A DNA stretch of 64,000 bases, from the NCBI GenBank assembly GCA_963169105.1, contig OY720642.1:16176965-16240964 (forward strand). The letters are read 5' to 3'. Below are positions 9,091-19,609 of the stretch, in pieces. This stretch comes from Ceriagrion tenellum. Its lineage: Eukaryota > Arthropoda > Insecta > Odonata > Coenagrionidae. Made by a program: the position numbers and the translations under genes. Under the pieces are notes generated by a model, which did not search any database, was not told the origin of the DNA, and saw only the letters and a program-made list of their open reading frames with translations. Each line of letters opens with the position of its first letter. The first letter of the stretch is position 1.

Positions 9091-10499
9091 AATACATGAT
9101 CCTATTAAAAAGTAATAGCAAAGGATGAACACGATACAAAACAATACAATGAATACAATAGATACGATGAAAGCTGGACGTGATATCTGGCCAACCGTTA
9201 CAGATACGGTTTTTTTATAGTATTTTAAAATCCTCAAGGTTGAAAACTGTAAAAATCAAAATCTGTATTTTTTCAGTTACTGCCATTTGGCAGCCCAGGG
9301 CATTAAACCCAGTGATTAGTCCCGATTCTCAAACGACTCCCGACAGCTGTGAGATACTTTCTGATTTGCCAGTAGCAGTGAATGTTCAACGAAGTATGCG
9401 GCTTCTCTCGTTAGGTTACTATTCTGTGACGAAGAGAAGTCGTTTAGGGTGATTTGGGCCTAAGTGGGTAAATACTGGAGGATATTTACTACTATTCAAG
9501 CCTAGTTGGCCACCCTGACAATAGAATATAACTTGACCCTTTTTTCTCTGCACTTGCAGTCTATGCAGACATAATTGCTATGGTTTTGAATTTTGCTATG
9601 CGCATAATTTTGTCTTCGAGCTTACAGAGAAGGCGATATAACTATGGATAAAACATCCTACCTTAAAAGAAGCATCATCTTCTTGAATCGAAATTATTCC
9701 AGTATTCAGAGCTGCTTTTTTCCTTTTATTTTCATCAAATTATTTATTAATTTACTCAGTGGTACAGTTTATTCTATTAAAATCATGGTATTTGGTTATT
9801 ACACTCTAGAAATCATATAATCCAAATTATAATATCTTCATACGGAAAGTTTGTAAAGCTATTGATCGCCTCTAAGACTGTTTTGAGGCTACCTTCAGAT
9901 GAGGGAATTGCTTCATTTATCTTCAAGGAAAACTATTACCGTGAAAAATATAAATTTATAAGAAAACATTACTAATGATGAATGGAAAACAAGTTCTTGG
10001 TCATGATTCCACGCTTTATTTAAAGCAAAACGACATAGGATTCAGCATATCATACCATCATCAGAAGAAGGATACTATTTTATCACGTCACAAGAAGTTC
10101 CATTCATTATGAAGGAATTCCATGAGTAACGCCAGAGACAATGTCTTACATCACTAAGTTGTCTGAAATAAATAGGAAAAACTACTTTATACAACAGTAT
10201 TAAATAAATATACGGTATCTTTCAGTAAATATCAATTCAAAAGCCATTTGAAGAACATTAGTGCTCTTAACTTTTAGATGGTGGAAATTTATGTACTTTA
10301 GGACCTATATATATGTAAGAAACATCTAAAAAAGTTTTATCGGTGTTATTGAAGAAACATAGTTTATCTTAAATAATTTATAAAGTATTGTTCGCGAGAT
10401 GGAAAACTGCTTACTCCGCTGCCAATAAATAAGGTATATGATGTGTTCATATGATATTGTTTCCTGAATTTTCAGGCTACTTCTCGATATTACTCTCAA
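9091..10499. other. AT-rich spacer, nothing firm
   Basis: No coding signal. Around 10,010-10,075 the - strand carries CTGATGATGG followed at some distance by CGTTTTGC and AATAAA. This faintly resembles the hammerhead-like loci at 18-20 kb, but is too degenerate to call. Confidence 0.4.
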
Positions 10500-11112
10500 G
10501 AGCGAGGCAGGACCTGATTATAGAAGATGGGGAAAAACATGATCACTATGAATATCTTGAAGTAAAAATTACTGATGACGGGACCTTAGATGAAGCAATA
10601 TCAGACCGAAATAACCAGGGAAGAAGGGTTATTAGGCTATTACACAGCATCCTGTGGGACCGAAAAATATCGAAAGCAAATTGAACAAGAATATACAATT
10701 CCATTTTCAAAAGTATGATAACGTATGGATGTGAAGTCTGGTCTATAAAGGAACGTACTAAACAAACATTAAAAGTTACTGAAATGGATTTTTGGAGACG
10801 GGCTGCGGGACGATCGAGGATAGAAAGAGTTACAAATGAAAGAATACGACAGATAATGAAAGTCGAGCACTATATAACGGAGGACATCATGACCAAGCAG
10901 CTAATCTGGTACGGGCATGTAAAGAGAATGAACGAGGATAGACTACCAGAAATGATCTTGGAGCTAACAATCCGAGGGAAATGAGGAAAGAGGAAGACCT
11001 AAGAAGATCTGGAAAGAGGGAGTGGACAAAGAAATTAGAGCGAGAGGATTGGAAGAAGATCTATGGAAGGACAAAGAGACTTGGAGGCCAGACATCGGAA
11101 GACGTCAGATGA
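10500..11112 (+). mobile_element. LINE family B, 3' fragment copy 1
   Basis: Non-LTR retrotransposon C-terminal region in broken frames. The first part, about 10,500-10,684, includes the YLEVKITDDGTLDEAI segment. After a stop and frame change the region 10,715-10,984 reads ITYGCEVWSIKERTKQTLK, EMDFWRRAAGRSRIERV and LIWYGHVKRMNEDR. These match the copy at 55,830-56,260 (EMDFWRRSTRKSRIERVRNE, LRWYEHVQRMGDER). It is truncated on the left and abuts a family C copy on the right. Confidence 0.82.
10715..10984 (+). pseudogene. C-terminal domain of LINE family B ORF2
   Basis: An 89-codon frame downstream of the catalytic domain. It has the usual order for non-LTR elements: a YGCEVW block, a WRR block, then a W-x-GHVKRM block. 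It lacks reverse transcriptase catalytic residues. A stop at 10,982 truncates it relative to the 56 kb copy, which continues for about 40 more codons. Confidence 0.78.
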
Positions 11113-11322
11113 CGTTATGATCCGATCCTACGTACATACTCTCAAGAGACTCTCAGGCCTCATCTGGAATATGCTGCCAGTGTATGGGATCCATATGAAG
11201 CGGGGTTCATAGCGTAATTAGATCGCGTGCAGCGAAGAGGAGCTAGGTTTGTGAAACGATGCTATGATAAGTTTACTAGTGTCTCTGGATTGCTAGAAGA
11301 ATTGGGATGGGAATCGCTATCA

Positions 11323-11497
11323 GCAAAAATATTCGAGTCCTTCCTTAAAAACTTATGTACTTTAAAAAATAGGTTAAAGAAGTAGAAGGTTTCAAAGTAT
11401 ATTCTCTTACTCATGAAGTGTGTGTGAAATGTTCTTAATGTTAACACCAGGCCAATGGCCTACTTGTAACTGTTTCATTGTAATAATAATAATAAAA
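11323..11497 (+). mobile_element. 175-bp 5'-truncated LINE inserted with TATCA target duplication
   Basis: The insert sits between two TATCA copies (11,318-11,322 and 11,498-11,502). Removing it and one TATCA restores the host family C frame. Its sequence reads FLKNLCTLKNRLKK then stop, a typical LINE C-terminal end, followed by a short 3' region with GGCCAATGGCC and an (AAT)n tail. The tail type resembles that of the family E copy at the right edge of the window, but the link is only suggestive. Confidence 0.75.
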
Positions 11498-11535
11498 TAT
11501 CACAGCGTAAATTAAATCATAGGCTTAGCCTCTAA

Positions 11536-11721
11536 GTGAGATTTCAAGAAAAACATTTCTCTGACGACGTAAAAAACATACTATTAACCCCCTCGTACTA
11601 CGTCAGATTAGATCGCGTCAATAAAATGATAGAGATAGATTGTATAACCGATAGGTATAAAATGTCATTTTTTCCGCGTACCATTCGGGAATTTAACAGC
11701 TGTGATCTTCGTCATGAATAG
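11536..11721 (+). pseudogene. C-terminal end of family C ORF2
   Basis: A 61-codon frame with DDVKNILLTPSYYVR, TDRYKMSFFPRTI and a terminal CDLRHE. It is homologous to residues near the end of the 25,378-25,875 frame (NIIMTPHYISRSDRCDK, TDRYKNSFFPRTISNHNKN). It is the last part of the polymerase protein of the CR1-type family C copy described around it. Confidence 0.8.
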
Positions 11722-12189
11722 TTCAAATGGTGACAAGCTAGACTGAAGATCTCTTTCTTTATATTTTCTACGTTCTTATTTATTTATGATGTAAATATTA
11801 ATGTTCTTATTTATGCATGATATTTTGAATCTGTAGTAGTAGTCCTTGTACCCCTTGCATGTTGGAACGATTGACGATAGAATGTTTCTTGGTTAGTAGA
11901 TTTTCAATTGGCGCGTTGCATGTGTGGTACGCTGGTTTGAATGTAGTTTCGGTGTTCTGCCGTATAATTCATGCATGCCTAGTGTGGAAGCAGCCCCTGC
12001 CACACACTCTTAGGGTGGCTTGCAGGGTAAGACGTTGATGTAAACGTAGATGAGAAAGAATTTAAGGGAAACACCCTTTTGATGAAACGCTTCTCGACTT
12101 AAACCGAAAGTATGAAGTGTATGAATCCGAAGGGAAGACACAGAGCATCTTCCTCCTTCGCTCCGCGATATTTCCTGTTCGCCCCTCCG

Positions 12190-12700
12190 TTGTTCCTCAT
12201 TCACCTGCGCGTTCTTCCCTCCCTACCCCCAGCCCTCAGCCTCCCCCCTCTTCCCTCCCTACCCCCAGCCCTCAGCTCCCTCTTCCCACCACCCCCGCGT
12301 CAACCTTGCCCTTGTTTCCACTTCCAGCTTCCTTCAACGCCCACCGGCGGCGGCGGAAATCCCCTCGTCCTTCGCAATCCATCCGACTCAACCCCCGCGC
12401 ACACTCTGCCCACCCCCTCCCCCCGCCTTTCACCCCTCAGGGCCTCCTCCCTTGTCCTTTTATTCCCGACCAGATCCCTTTTCCGCTTTGTTGGAGTGGT
12501 TGGGCGGGGGTGTGCGGTAGGGCGTGTGGGTTGGAGCGCGGAAATGGGGGAAGGGGGTAGGAGGGAAAAAAAGAAGAGTGGGATTCGATGCAGAAATGGA
12601 GAGGAGAGGGGATGTTAGGAAGGAGGAGGGGATTCCAAAGTGAAGGAGATGAAAAGGGGGGAGGGTAAGGGAGTGGAACGAGGGGAGGGAGGAGTTAGAT
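12190..12700. other. Pyrimidine-rich tract switching to purine-rich tract
   Basis: From 12,190 to about 12,480 the + strand is almost all C and T (CCCTCC, CCCCAGCCCTCAGC repeated). From about 12,500 to 12,700 it is almost all G and A. This creates long proline- or arginine/glycine-rich frames on both strands that are not genes. The same C-then-G layout occurs at 21,520-22,045 and 48,940-49,290. It includes a near-exact 28-base tandem duplication around CTTCCCTCCCTACCCCCAGC (about 12,210-12,275). Confidence 0.7.
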
Positions 12701-12706
12701 GAGTAC

Positions 12707-13045
12707 ATCTACATCTACATAATACCCCGCGAGCCGCCGCTTGGGCGTGTGGTGTGGGGTGTTAGGTCTCCAGCCGTGAAAAGGTGTGTGTTTTTTGGAG
12801 ATGAAATGGTGAAATGAATTATGGGAGTGTATTTAGTGGAGCTCAATTTTTATTTTGGTCGCTTATTGGTCGCGGAAAGAACGAGTTTTTGTACCTATCT
12901 GTTCGACAAAGTATTTCTCTCATTTTATCGCATCTGTCAGATCTAGAGATGTAGTGAGAAGTCATGATAATATTCTCTATTTTGCTCTGAAAACTATCAG
13001 TCCTGAACTTATCAAGCAAACCAAGCCTAGCAGTTTTTAACGAAG
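12707..13045 (-). mobile_element. LINE family C, 3' fragment on minus strand
   Basis: The 3' end lies at 12,707, seen on - as TGTAGATGTAGATG after the hairpin region (CGGCGGCTCGCGGGGTA). The coding part on - (frame 12,843-13,142) reads SKIENIIMTSHYISRSDRCDK and TDRYKNSFFPRPIS, close to the 25.8 kb copy. Relative to the copy at 56,938-57,485 it has lost roughly 90-100 bases around 13,025. The frame beyond that point is not from the LINE. Confidence 0.85.
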
Positions 13046-13540
13046 CAGGAAGTGTGCATTGAGGTGGATGGAGATAGGGCATGAACCGTAACCTGACAAC
13101 CGAAATGTACGCAATGTGGCTTTCCGTGCCTTTGAAAGGCATAGCGAATGGACGAATTGACGCTCATATGGGAAGAATATCTCTGTTGAAAATTTAATGA
13201 TAAATGTGGTCATTGAAATACATTTGGAATAATCTGCATATGTTGTGCCTTAACTTTGGTTTTCGATAGGTAGCCCAGTTTATCTGCAAAAGCATGATTT
13301 TGTTAACCAAATGAGTTAAAATTCGCAATAAAGTATTCGTTTTGACTCACATAGGCCAGAGCCACTTTCAGAGTTCCCAAACGTAACAATAGTGGTTGCC
13401 AAGTTACAGCCACCCTCTCACTTTATTTCCACGAATATACCAATCCATACAGTAAAGTTTAACTAGTGCATTTATTTTCACAATGACTTCAGCTATCTGT
13501 ATTCAGCTATCTATAGATTCAGCTATCTATACACATGTAT
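13046..13540. other. Spacer with a short tandem motif
   Basis: Three near-copies of ATTCAGCTATCTAT lie at 13,490-13,535. Otherwise AT-rich and unassigned. Confidence 0.4.
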
Positions 13541-13620
13541 CGAATACCATGATTATAAGGCGGCTAAAGTGGTCTTTGAGTGCACTTTTGAATATCATTT
13601 AAAGTTAGGAAAAATATTAG
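13541..13620 (+). repeat. Left member of a direct repeat pair around a GC-richer block
   Basis: Matches 14,187-14,280 in the same orientation: ATCGAATACCATGAT with ATCAAATATCATGAT, then GGCGGCTAAAGTGGTC with GGCAGCTAAAGCGGTC, then GAGTGCAC and AATATCATTT. Between them lies a block of about 360 bases of higher GC with a 119-codon frame. Confidence 0.55.
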
Positions 13621-13722
13621 ATATGATTTATTGTGTGCAGATCTTCAATAATTGTTTCAAATGCCCAAAAAAGTTGACTAAACCTAACTAGGATCAAGAA
13701 ACATTTCACTTCAACACACTAA

Positions 13723-14082
13723 TTGGCAAATTCAGAATCTAAAGGGAAGCAAAGAGTCCATCAAACCCCTCCAGCTCAGGATAAGCTTCTCCCGTTAGAA
13801 TACTCGGGATTTTTATGGGAATTGGCGGAAGGCAAATTTTTCAATTCCACGGTGAACGCTTTGCCCTTCGAGTGGAGGATTCGAACTTGCGTCTGCGCGA
13901 CGGCCGATATCTCTCGGAGCCCGCGTCAAGTAACAACTCGGTGGAACTTTCTCGGTAACTCAGACTTCTGGGAAAATTTGCAGTTGGAACAAGGAAATGG
14001 AATCGCTATCGTAGACGGAATCCGAGCGATCCACTCGCCCAGAGGATTAGTGCACGGTGTTCCGTATATTCGACCAGGATAA
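13723..14082 (+). other. Unassigned 119-codon frame between direct repeats
   Basis: I do not recognise this frame. It is richer in GC than its surroundings and is bracketed by the direct repeats at 13,541-13,620 and 14,187-14,280. No signal peptide, membrane segment or catalytic motif is obvious. On - the same DNA contains AAGTTCGAATCCT (about 13,873-13,885), which resembles a Pol III B box, and TGGGCGAGTGG (about 14,036-14,046), which resembles an A box. They are about 160 bases apart, too far for a tRNA but possible in a composite SINE. A chance frame within a SINE-like repeat is therefore as likely as a protein. Confidence 0.25.
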
Positions 14083-14186
14083 TCAATTCTCGGTTTGGTC
14101 ATCGCTGGATTCCATTCACAACTTTGATCACATATCCTTAAGCTGTTCTAGCAATGGTTTTTATCTTCCTCATTATTGATACTTAT

Positions 14187-14280
14187 GTATCAAATATCAT
14201 GATAGTATGGCAGCTAAAGCGGTCATTGAAAGGCATTGAGTGCACATTTTAATATCATTTCAGCTAGGAATAAAACTCCG
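14187..14280 (+). repeat. Right member of a direct repeat pair
   Basis: Partner of 13,541-13,620, with small insertions. The two could be the remains of element ends or of a local duplication. Confidence 0.55.
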
Positions 14281-15954
14281 GACCACATTTCACTAAAGTA
14301 TATCTGCTCATACGGTGGAAATTGCCATCAAATAAGTGATATAAATAATGCAATAATTATATTTTGAAATTTTTTACTTAATTACACCGTTGATATTGGA
14401 TGTTAATTGGATTTATGGCGTGGAATTAGAAGTGTTAGCGAAAATCCCAAGGAAATGCTTTTTATTTACTCGGCACGATTTCATATTTATTACCATCTAA
14501 AAATTTATGTAAAATGTATCATTTCACGTTTTCAAAAAAAAATTGGAATGTTTTTTAAATATATATTAATTTTCCTAAGGTTACATGTTAAAATAGCACT
14601 AAATTGCACAAATAACAGCATTAAACTTTTTATTTTTTCTATACACATTACAATGAGTACACGTTTAATACGCAATTCTTTAGTTATTTGATGTGCAATT
14701 GTTATTTACTACGAATATTTGTTGTTTCTGCATGTAATTACATATTAAAGTTCATAATACTGACCTCAAATTTGTTTGGTAACATTTTCATTAGGTACAA
14801 CATTTTATGTCTCTGTTTTACAGCTTACACGCATTTTTTGCAATATTTTCGCCAATCCGTGACTAGAACCGAGAAGGAAAAAAGGCACTCATATGGTCTA
14901 AATCTCATCCTATTTTTAAACAAAGCAAATTTATCGACCTAAATAATTTTCACTATAGTCAATTAACGGATTAATACACACATTCTTCTCTGAATATCAT
15001 GAAAAATCTGGTTGACATATTGGTTAAAAAACAATTAGGGGTATGAAAAAATTCCATAACCTGACTGAATCATATATATTGAGAATATTTAAACAGTATT
15101 ACTATGAAAACTTGAAAATTTACTGGACCTGATCAGGAATATGAGCTTCGCCATGAAGACCACTAAAGAAACATTCGAAAGATGGCCCTAATGAGTCAGC
15201 GAACTCAGATAGTTGTTTTGGTGGCATGTAGATGACTCTGAGCAAACTCACTTTGATTGGTGTGTTGCCACACCCAAAACCTCTCCGTCAGAGAATAAAT
15301 AGCATAGGGTGTTGCTAAGTGAAATTCACTACAGATAATGGTTTCAAAAAAAAAAGTGCTTTTAGAGCAGTGCTCACCTCACGGCCTTCTATAAGGCTTT
15401 AAAAGTCCTTCATAACGGAAGTGAAAATCAGCAGTCACAAAAACGCTTAATGAAACTGTCAAAAACCAAATTGAATTAACCAATCGCTCAAAACATTTCT
15501 TCCCTCGTTTTAATACCTATTACAAGACAAACAATTGATAACGCAAACGGAGACTTGTGGATTTAATTTCAGGCGTAAATGGAGTTCACAGAATCCGCGG
15601 AGTGACAGGCACACGATGCTTTTAGGAGAATGGAGACCGAATTTTGCATTTTATCTAAAAATAATTCATCAAAGGTCCTGGTAAAAACAGAAGTCAAAAA
15701 CCAAACGTCAAAGTTTATAACAAACAAATCGTAAGTTGAAATTTAAACAACTCATTCCGAAATTACGACAGATGACAACCGGATGTGTTTGGAAGAGTGT
15801 TGTCAAGTTGATGAATAAAGAACCACCAGAAGGGGAATAAAATGAGTAACTTTTACATCGCTTTACATAATCCATCCGAGTATCATTATTCGTTTTGATG
15901 CTTTGCGTAATTCATTTTCAAGGATTTAGAAAGCTGGGATAAATGTTCTTTCAC
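14281..15954. other. AT-rich spacer, nothing recognised
   Basis: Very AT-rich, with chance frames of up to about 95 codons rich in Phe, Ile and Tyr, as expected for this composition. No repeat partner noticed. Confidence 0.45.
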
Positions 15955-16290
15955 AAAATTATAATTACAGGAAAGTGCTGAAGGTTAGTTGGACGGAAAA
16001 AAATGAAGTTCATAGAAGAGAAGAAGAGAAAAGAACCATATGGAACACAATTCAGAAAAGAAAGACCAGATGGATATAGCACACCAAAAAGTACAATTCG
16101 TTTGTGAAGAATATAACTGAAGGAAATAGAAAGGGGAAAAGTCCTCACAGGAAGACCAAGGAATTAATTTATAGGCCAAACAAAGAGAAAAGCACATATG
16201 AAGACCAACCCGGGAGTAAGGGAGCTAGCGTTTGATTGGGTAGGGTGGAGGGCGGCAGTCAACCAACCTTAGAACTGAACGACCAATGAC
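15955..16290 (+). mobile_element. LINE family A, 3' end copy 2
   Basis: Starts near GGAAAGTGCTGAAGGTTAG, homologous to the AGGATGCTGAAGATAAAATG region of copy 1. It runs to the family end GGAGGGCGGCAGTCAACCAA and GAACTGAACGACCAATGAC. Only the extreme C-terminal coding region and the 3' end remain, in broken frames. Confidence 0.82.
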
Positions 16291-17374
16291 TATGACAAAT
16301 TCATTAACAAGCTTTAATCGTCAATAACTCATCACTACAACAAAATGAAAACATGGAACTATTTCTGTCGAGTGATTCAAGCTATATGAGACAAGGAACC
16401 TCGAGTCTGGTAGAAACAGGATTATTGGGAAAAGCAGAGAATATATATGATCATGGCCAAAGTCGGCAATGGTCGGGATAGGACGTCGTCGCTTGACCTC
16501 AGGCCTCACACTGGAAGCTGCGGCGCATAGTGGTCGGAATGACCTGTTTTACGGGACGAAATGCGATTTTGTGAAATATCTCAGATCTTTTCAAAACCAA
16601 AGGCAGGTTAAAGTACAATACCCAAACTATTTTAAACAATGAGGTCTTTCTCGCTAAGGCGATTATACCGACACACAGGAGCGTGGCAGCCATCCTTTGC
16701 AATCCCAACTGCAGCCTCATTCTCCATTATTACGGAGGTATTCTTCAACACGCGGCCTCGATGATACTATTACTCCATACGTGAAAGGACCGCATTTTAA
16801 GTGATTATATCGAGTTTTGTCAACATAGAAATAAGCGTGAACGTAAATTATACGTGTACCTAATTGTAGTATGTTTCGAATAAAGTAATAAATTTCCATA
16901 AAACAGATTTGGTTTCTTGACACTTAAATGCTATTTTAACGTGAATCTAAACAACATTTGACACATATTTCGATGTATTTGATCACTAATGCACAGCTGC
17001 TCCAAACGCGAAATAAAACTTTTCAAGTGATTACAATGTTGCCCAACACATATAAAGGTATTACGCTGCCTATAAACCACGTATTTATGTATGATTTTTG
17101 CTTCGATTCCGAGTTCTGCGCGGTTAACTCTAGTCATAATGGTGCTTCCATTAATAGGAATGTTTTAAATTATAACTCATTTATCATTTAAATAGACCAA
17201 TACGAGGTGATTTACACAGAATTAAGAGACATACTTCAGTTCAATAAGATCCAAAAAATTTGTCGTCTTACTAGAAATTTATAAAAATATGCACCAAATG
17301 ACTCATTATTATTGCTTCAGTCATCTTAAGAACTTAAAACCATTTTACACGGAATACATGAAAGTGACTCAAAA
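16291..17374. other. AT-rich spacer, nothing recognised
   Basis: Short unassigned frames on both strands. No motif or repeat partner seen. Confidence 0.45.
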
Positions 17375-17835
17375 TCGTATCTTTAGACGGGCTGCAAAAC
17401 AGGGTATAGGTCAACGAGGACCCAAAATAGGAGACTTGGATTGAAAAATAAGATACTGTTCAAGACGTGTTTATATACAATCTGTTGACTGTATTTACAT
17501 TTGAAGTTAATTGTGCATTTGTGTGATTAAATATGTAGAGGAATCAAATATTTCTGTAGACCGGACGATATTAAAAAAGTGTATAATTACGTCCCGCGTG
17601 TGTAAATACACTTTTTATCCACTGGATTAAGATTACTTGTAAGTAAAACTCATGTATATACATGGTAAAACTGGTAAGACGTGTTTATTTACAAACTATC
17701 GACTGTATTTACATTTTAATTTCCGTTTTTCATCACTAGGCGGCACCACTTTCCAAAAAGTTGTTTGTTTACGGAATTCTAGACAAGAGTTTTTGGTGAC
17801 GAGATCACAATCCATAATATATATTCAAGGCTCAA
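17375..17835 (-). repeat. Non-coding element F, copy 1
   Basis: Matches 32,550-33,075 in the opposite orientation over most of its length. Landmarks on + here are GGGCTGCAAAACAGGGTAT, GACCCAAAATAGGAGACTTGG, GTAGACCGGACGATAT, GTGTATAATTACGTCCCGC and CGGAATTCTAGACAA. Two internal copies of AAGACGTGTTTAT...GACTGTATTTACATTT (17,461-17,510 and 17,674-17,722) suggest local duplication. No frame is conserved between copies. The type is unknown. Confidence 0.72.
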
Positions 17836-17940
17836 GCACCGGGAAAATAAAGACTCTTGATGAAAGTTATGTTTTAAGGCGTAAATTTGTGGAAAAACTT
17901 TATGAATATATGTTGAAACACTTTGTAACTTTCACATGAA

Positions 17941-18000
17941 TGAATTTTATTTCAACGACCTAGGTTTTGTCGTTGTGCGACATCATCAGGTAATGTACAG
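17941..18000 (-). ncRNA. Hammerhead-ribozyme-like relic
   Basis: On - the order is CTGATGA (the conserved first core box), the possible stem TGTCG-CACAA-CGACA, then AAAACCTAGGTC. The last part fits the second core box followed by a minimal stem III (ACCTAGGT) and the cleavage-site C. The expected GAAA box reads AAAA, and the flanking stem I does not pair well, so catalysis is doubtful. Hammerhead motifs of this minimal type occur at the ends of Penelope-like retroelements. The call is inferred from motif order and geometry alone. Confidence 0.4.
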
Positions 18001-18236
18001 CATTATGCAAACCAATATATGTTCTCATTTATTTGTTTGCACAATATTTTAAATTCATCAGGTAATGTACAGAATTGGGCAAACCAATATATGTTCTCAT
18101 TTATTTGTTTGCACAATATTTTAAATTCATCAGGTAATGTACAGCATTGTGCAAACCAATATATGTTCTCATTTATTTGTTTGCACAATATTTTAAATTC
18201 ATCAGGTAATGTACAGCATTGTGCAAACCAATATAT
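17983..18236. repeat. 72-bp tandem repeat, about 3.5 units
   Basis: AAACCAATATATG recurs at 18,009, 18,081, 18,153 and 18,225, an exact 72-base period. Because 72 is a multiple of three, both strands give open, periodic frames; these are not genes. Each unit can fold by pairing GTTTGCACAAT with ATTGTGCAAAC. On - every unit carries CTGATGA, the same box that starts the hammerhead-like motif at the array's end. Confidence 0.92.
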
Positions 18237-18837
18237 GTATTTCAATATATAACCAAAGACTCATGACGAATAAATTGGGAATAAAGGGCTACTTTGGATC
18301 ATTTTTGATAATTATATGCTTTGTAGATGGAGACATAGAATCGAGTTCCACGTAAGATAATCAAGCAAGCTGTTAAATAGTGGTAATTTATAGGTTTCAT
18401 GTACCCTCGATGGGATTACAGATGGCCCCGAATTGAAGAGTGTGGGCCTGATATCAATAATGAATCCACTGAACTAAATCATATGAAATTCGTGCCAGCA
18501 GGTTTTTGACATGCGTGCGAGTCGCAGAAAATTCAAATCAGAGGGATATGTACCAACAGAAGGTTCCAATACTATATCTTTAGATTACAATCAAGGGAAA
18601 TTTAAATTTTTCGTTACAAAAAATCCAGGGATCACAAATTACGAAATAACAAATGTTGCGTAGTATAAAACACATCTATTATGGAAATTTTGTGGGCATC
18701 TTTCAATGTATTAAATACAATTCCTTCATGCTTGAAAGTAGGGCGTTATAAGTTTACCTTTCATTTCTATTGTTTGAACACAGGTGATCTTTCCTACGAG
18801 CGAACTATGTTCTTTTCGAAGTGAAAACTATCTCCAT

Positions 18838-19024
18838 ATTTTAAATGAATTCACTTTGTAATATTCCACAAGGTATTTATTACTCCGACCTAGGTTTCGA
18901 CTTAAGTCATTATTAAGGTAATTTATCAAATAACAGCCTTGATAATGACTTAGCTTAAGTCGAAACCTAGGTCGGAGTAATAAATACCTTGTATGGAATA
19001 TTACAAAGTGAATTCATTTAAAAT
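18838..19024. repeat. Long near-perfect palindrome with hammerhead-like arms
   Basis: The left arm ATTTTAAATGAATTCACTTT... through CTCCGACCTAGGTTTCGAC returns as its reverse complement up to 19,024, with arms of about 85-90 bases and a short AT-rich centre. The right arm on + reads TTGATAATGACTTAGCTTAAGTC, then GAAACCTAGGTC. That is a perfect GACTTA/TAAGTC stem II, the GAAA box and the ACCTAGGT stem III of a minimal hammerhead. The first box is altered (TTGATAA for CTGANGA). It is probably a tail-to-tail pair of retroelement ends. Confidence 0.85.
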
Positions 19025-19609
19025 CATCGCAGTGTTTTTCCACCAAGTGAAGCCAGAAAATTTATTATATGCCTCCATATTTTTTTTTATCATTGCGCTT
19101 ATTGGAAAATGCATGTAGTGCAACCGTATTTATTTTAAACGGAAATGATGAATGCAGAATATACAAGCAATGAGTAAAAATAAATGAGCAACTAATGTAT
19201 TCATATTATTTATTCTCCTGAATTTAACGCTGCGTAACAGTCAGGGGTGCGGGAGAGCGGTTGGTGGTCAGGGGAGTTGAAAATGGTGAGGTAAGGAAAA
19301 ATGTGGGCAAAAACAAACATGCTGAAGTGAAAAGATGCCTCGAAGCGGCAGTAACTCCCTTTGAAAAATAAATGAAAACGGTGAAACGGGAAAGAAGTGT
19401 GAGGATAAAATGAAAAAAAAGTGAACGGCATACGAGCGTACACGTCTAATAAAGCAAACCAAGTGGTAATCTGAGGTAAGCAGCGACAGACGCTAATTCC
19501 ATCCCACGGAATATTTTACTAGATTTTCGTAAAAATAGAGGTGTCTCAAACAAATCTGACACAACAATTGGTATATTATCATACGCTACATCACAGATGA
19601 AAAAAACCA

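Larger units (their letters stand above)
11120..12052 (+). mobile_element. LINE family C (CR1/Jockey-type) 3' part, interrupted by a nested LINE
   Basis: The C-terminal domain is read as LRPHLEYAASVWDPYEAG, a TAA stop, then LDRVQRRGARFVKRCYD and GLLEELGWES (to 11,322). It resumes after the insertion at 11,503 and continues as DDVKNILLTPSYYVR, TDRYKMSFFPRTIREFNS to the stop at 11,721. A 3' untranslated region follows, ending in the family hairpin CCCTGC...GCAGGG (11,995-12,030) and GATGTAAACGTAGATGA. Reading across the insertion restores one frame, which shows that the insertion came later. The in-frame TAA shows the copy was already, or has since become, dead. Confidence 0.86.

Noticed and set aside
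10010..10075. Further hammerhead-like motif on minus
   Set aside because: CTGATGATGG is present, but the second box reads CGTTTTG and no stem II can be drawn. It is below the level of the three loci at 18-20 kb.
13870..14050. tRNA gene on minus at the TTCGAATCC sequence
   Set aside because: The A-box-like and B-box-like words are about 160 bases apart and no cloverleaf forms. At best it is a SINE remnant.
17983..18252. CRISPR-like array or repetitive protein at the 72-bp repeat
   Set aside because: The units are contiguous with no unique spacers, and the genome is clearly eukaryotic. The open frames of 77-80 codons on both strands exist only because the period is a multiple of three.
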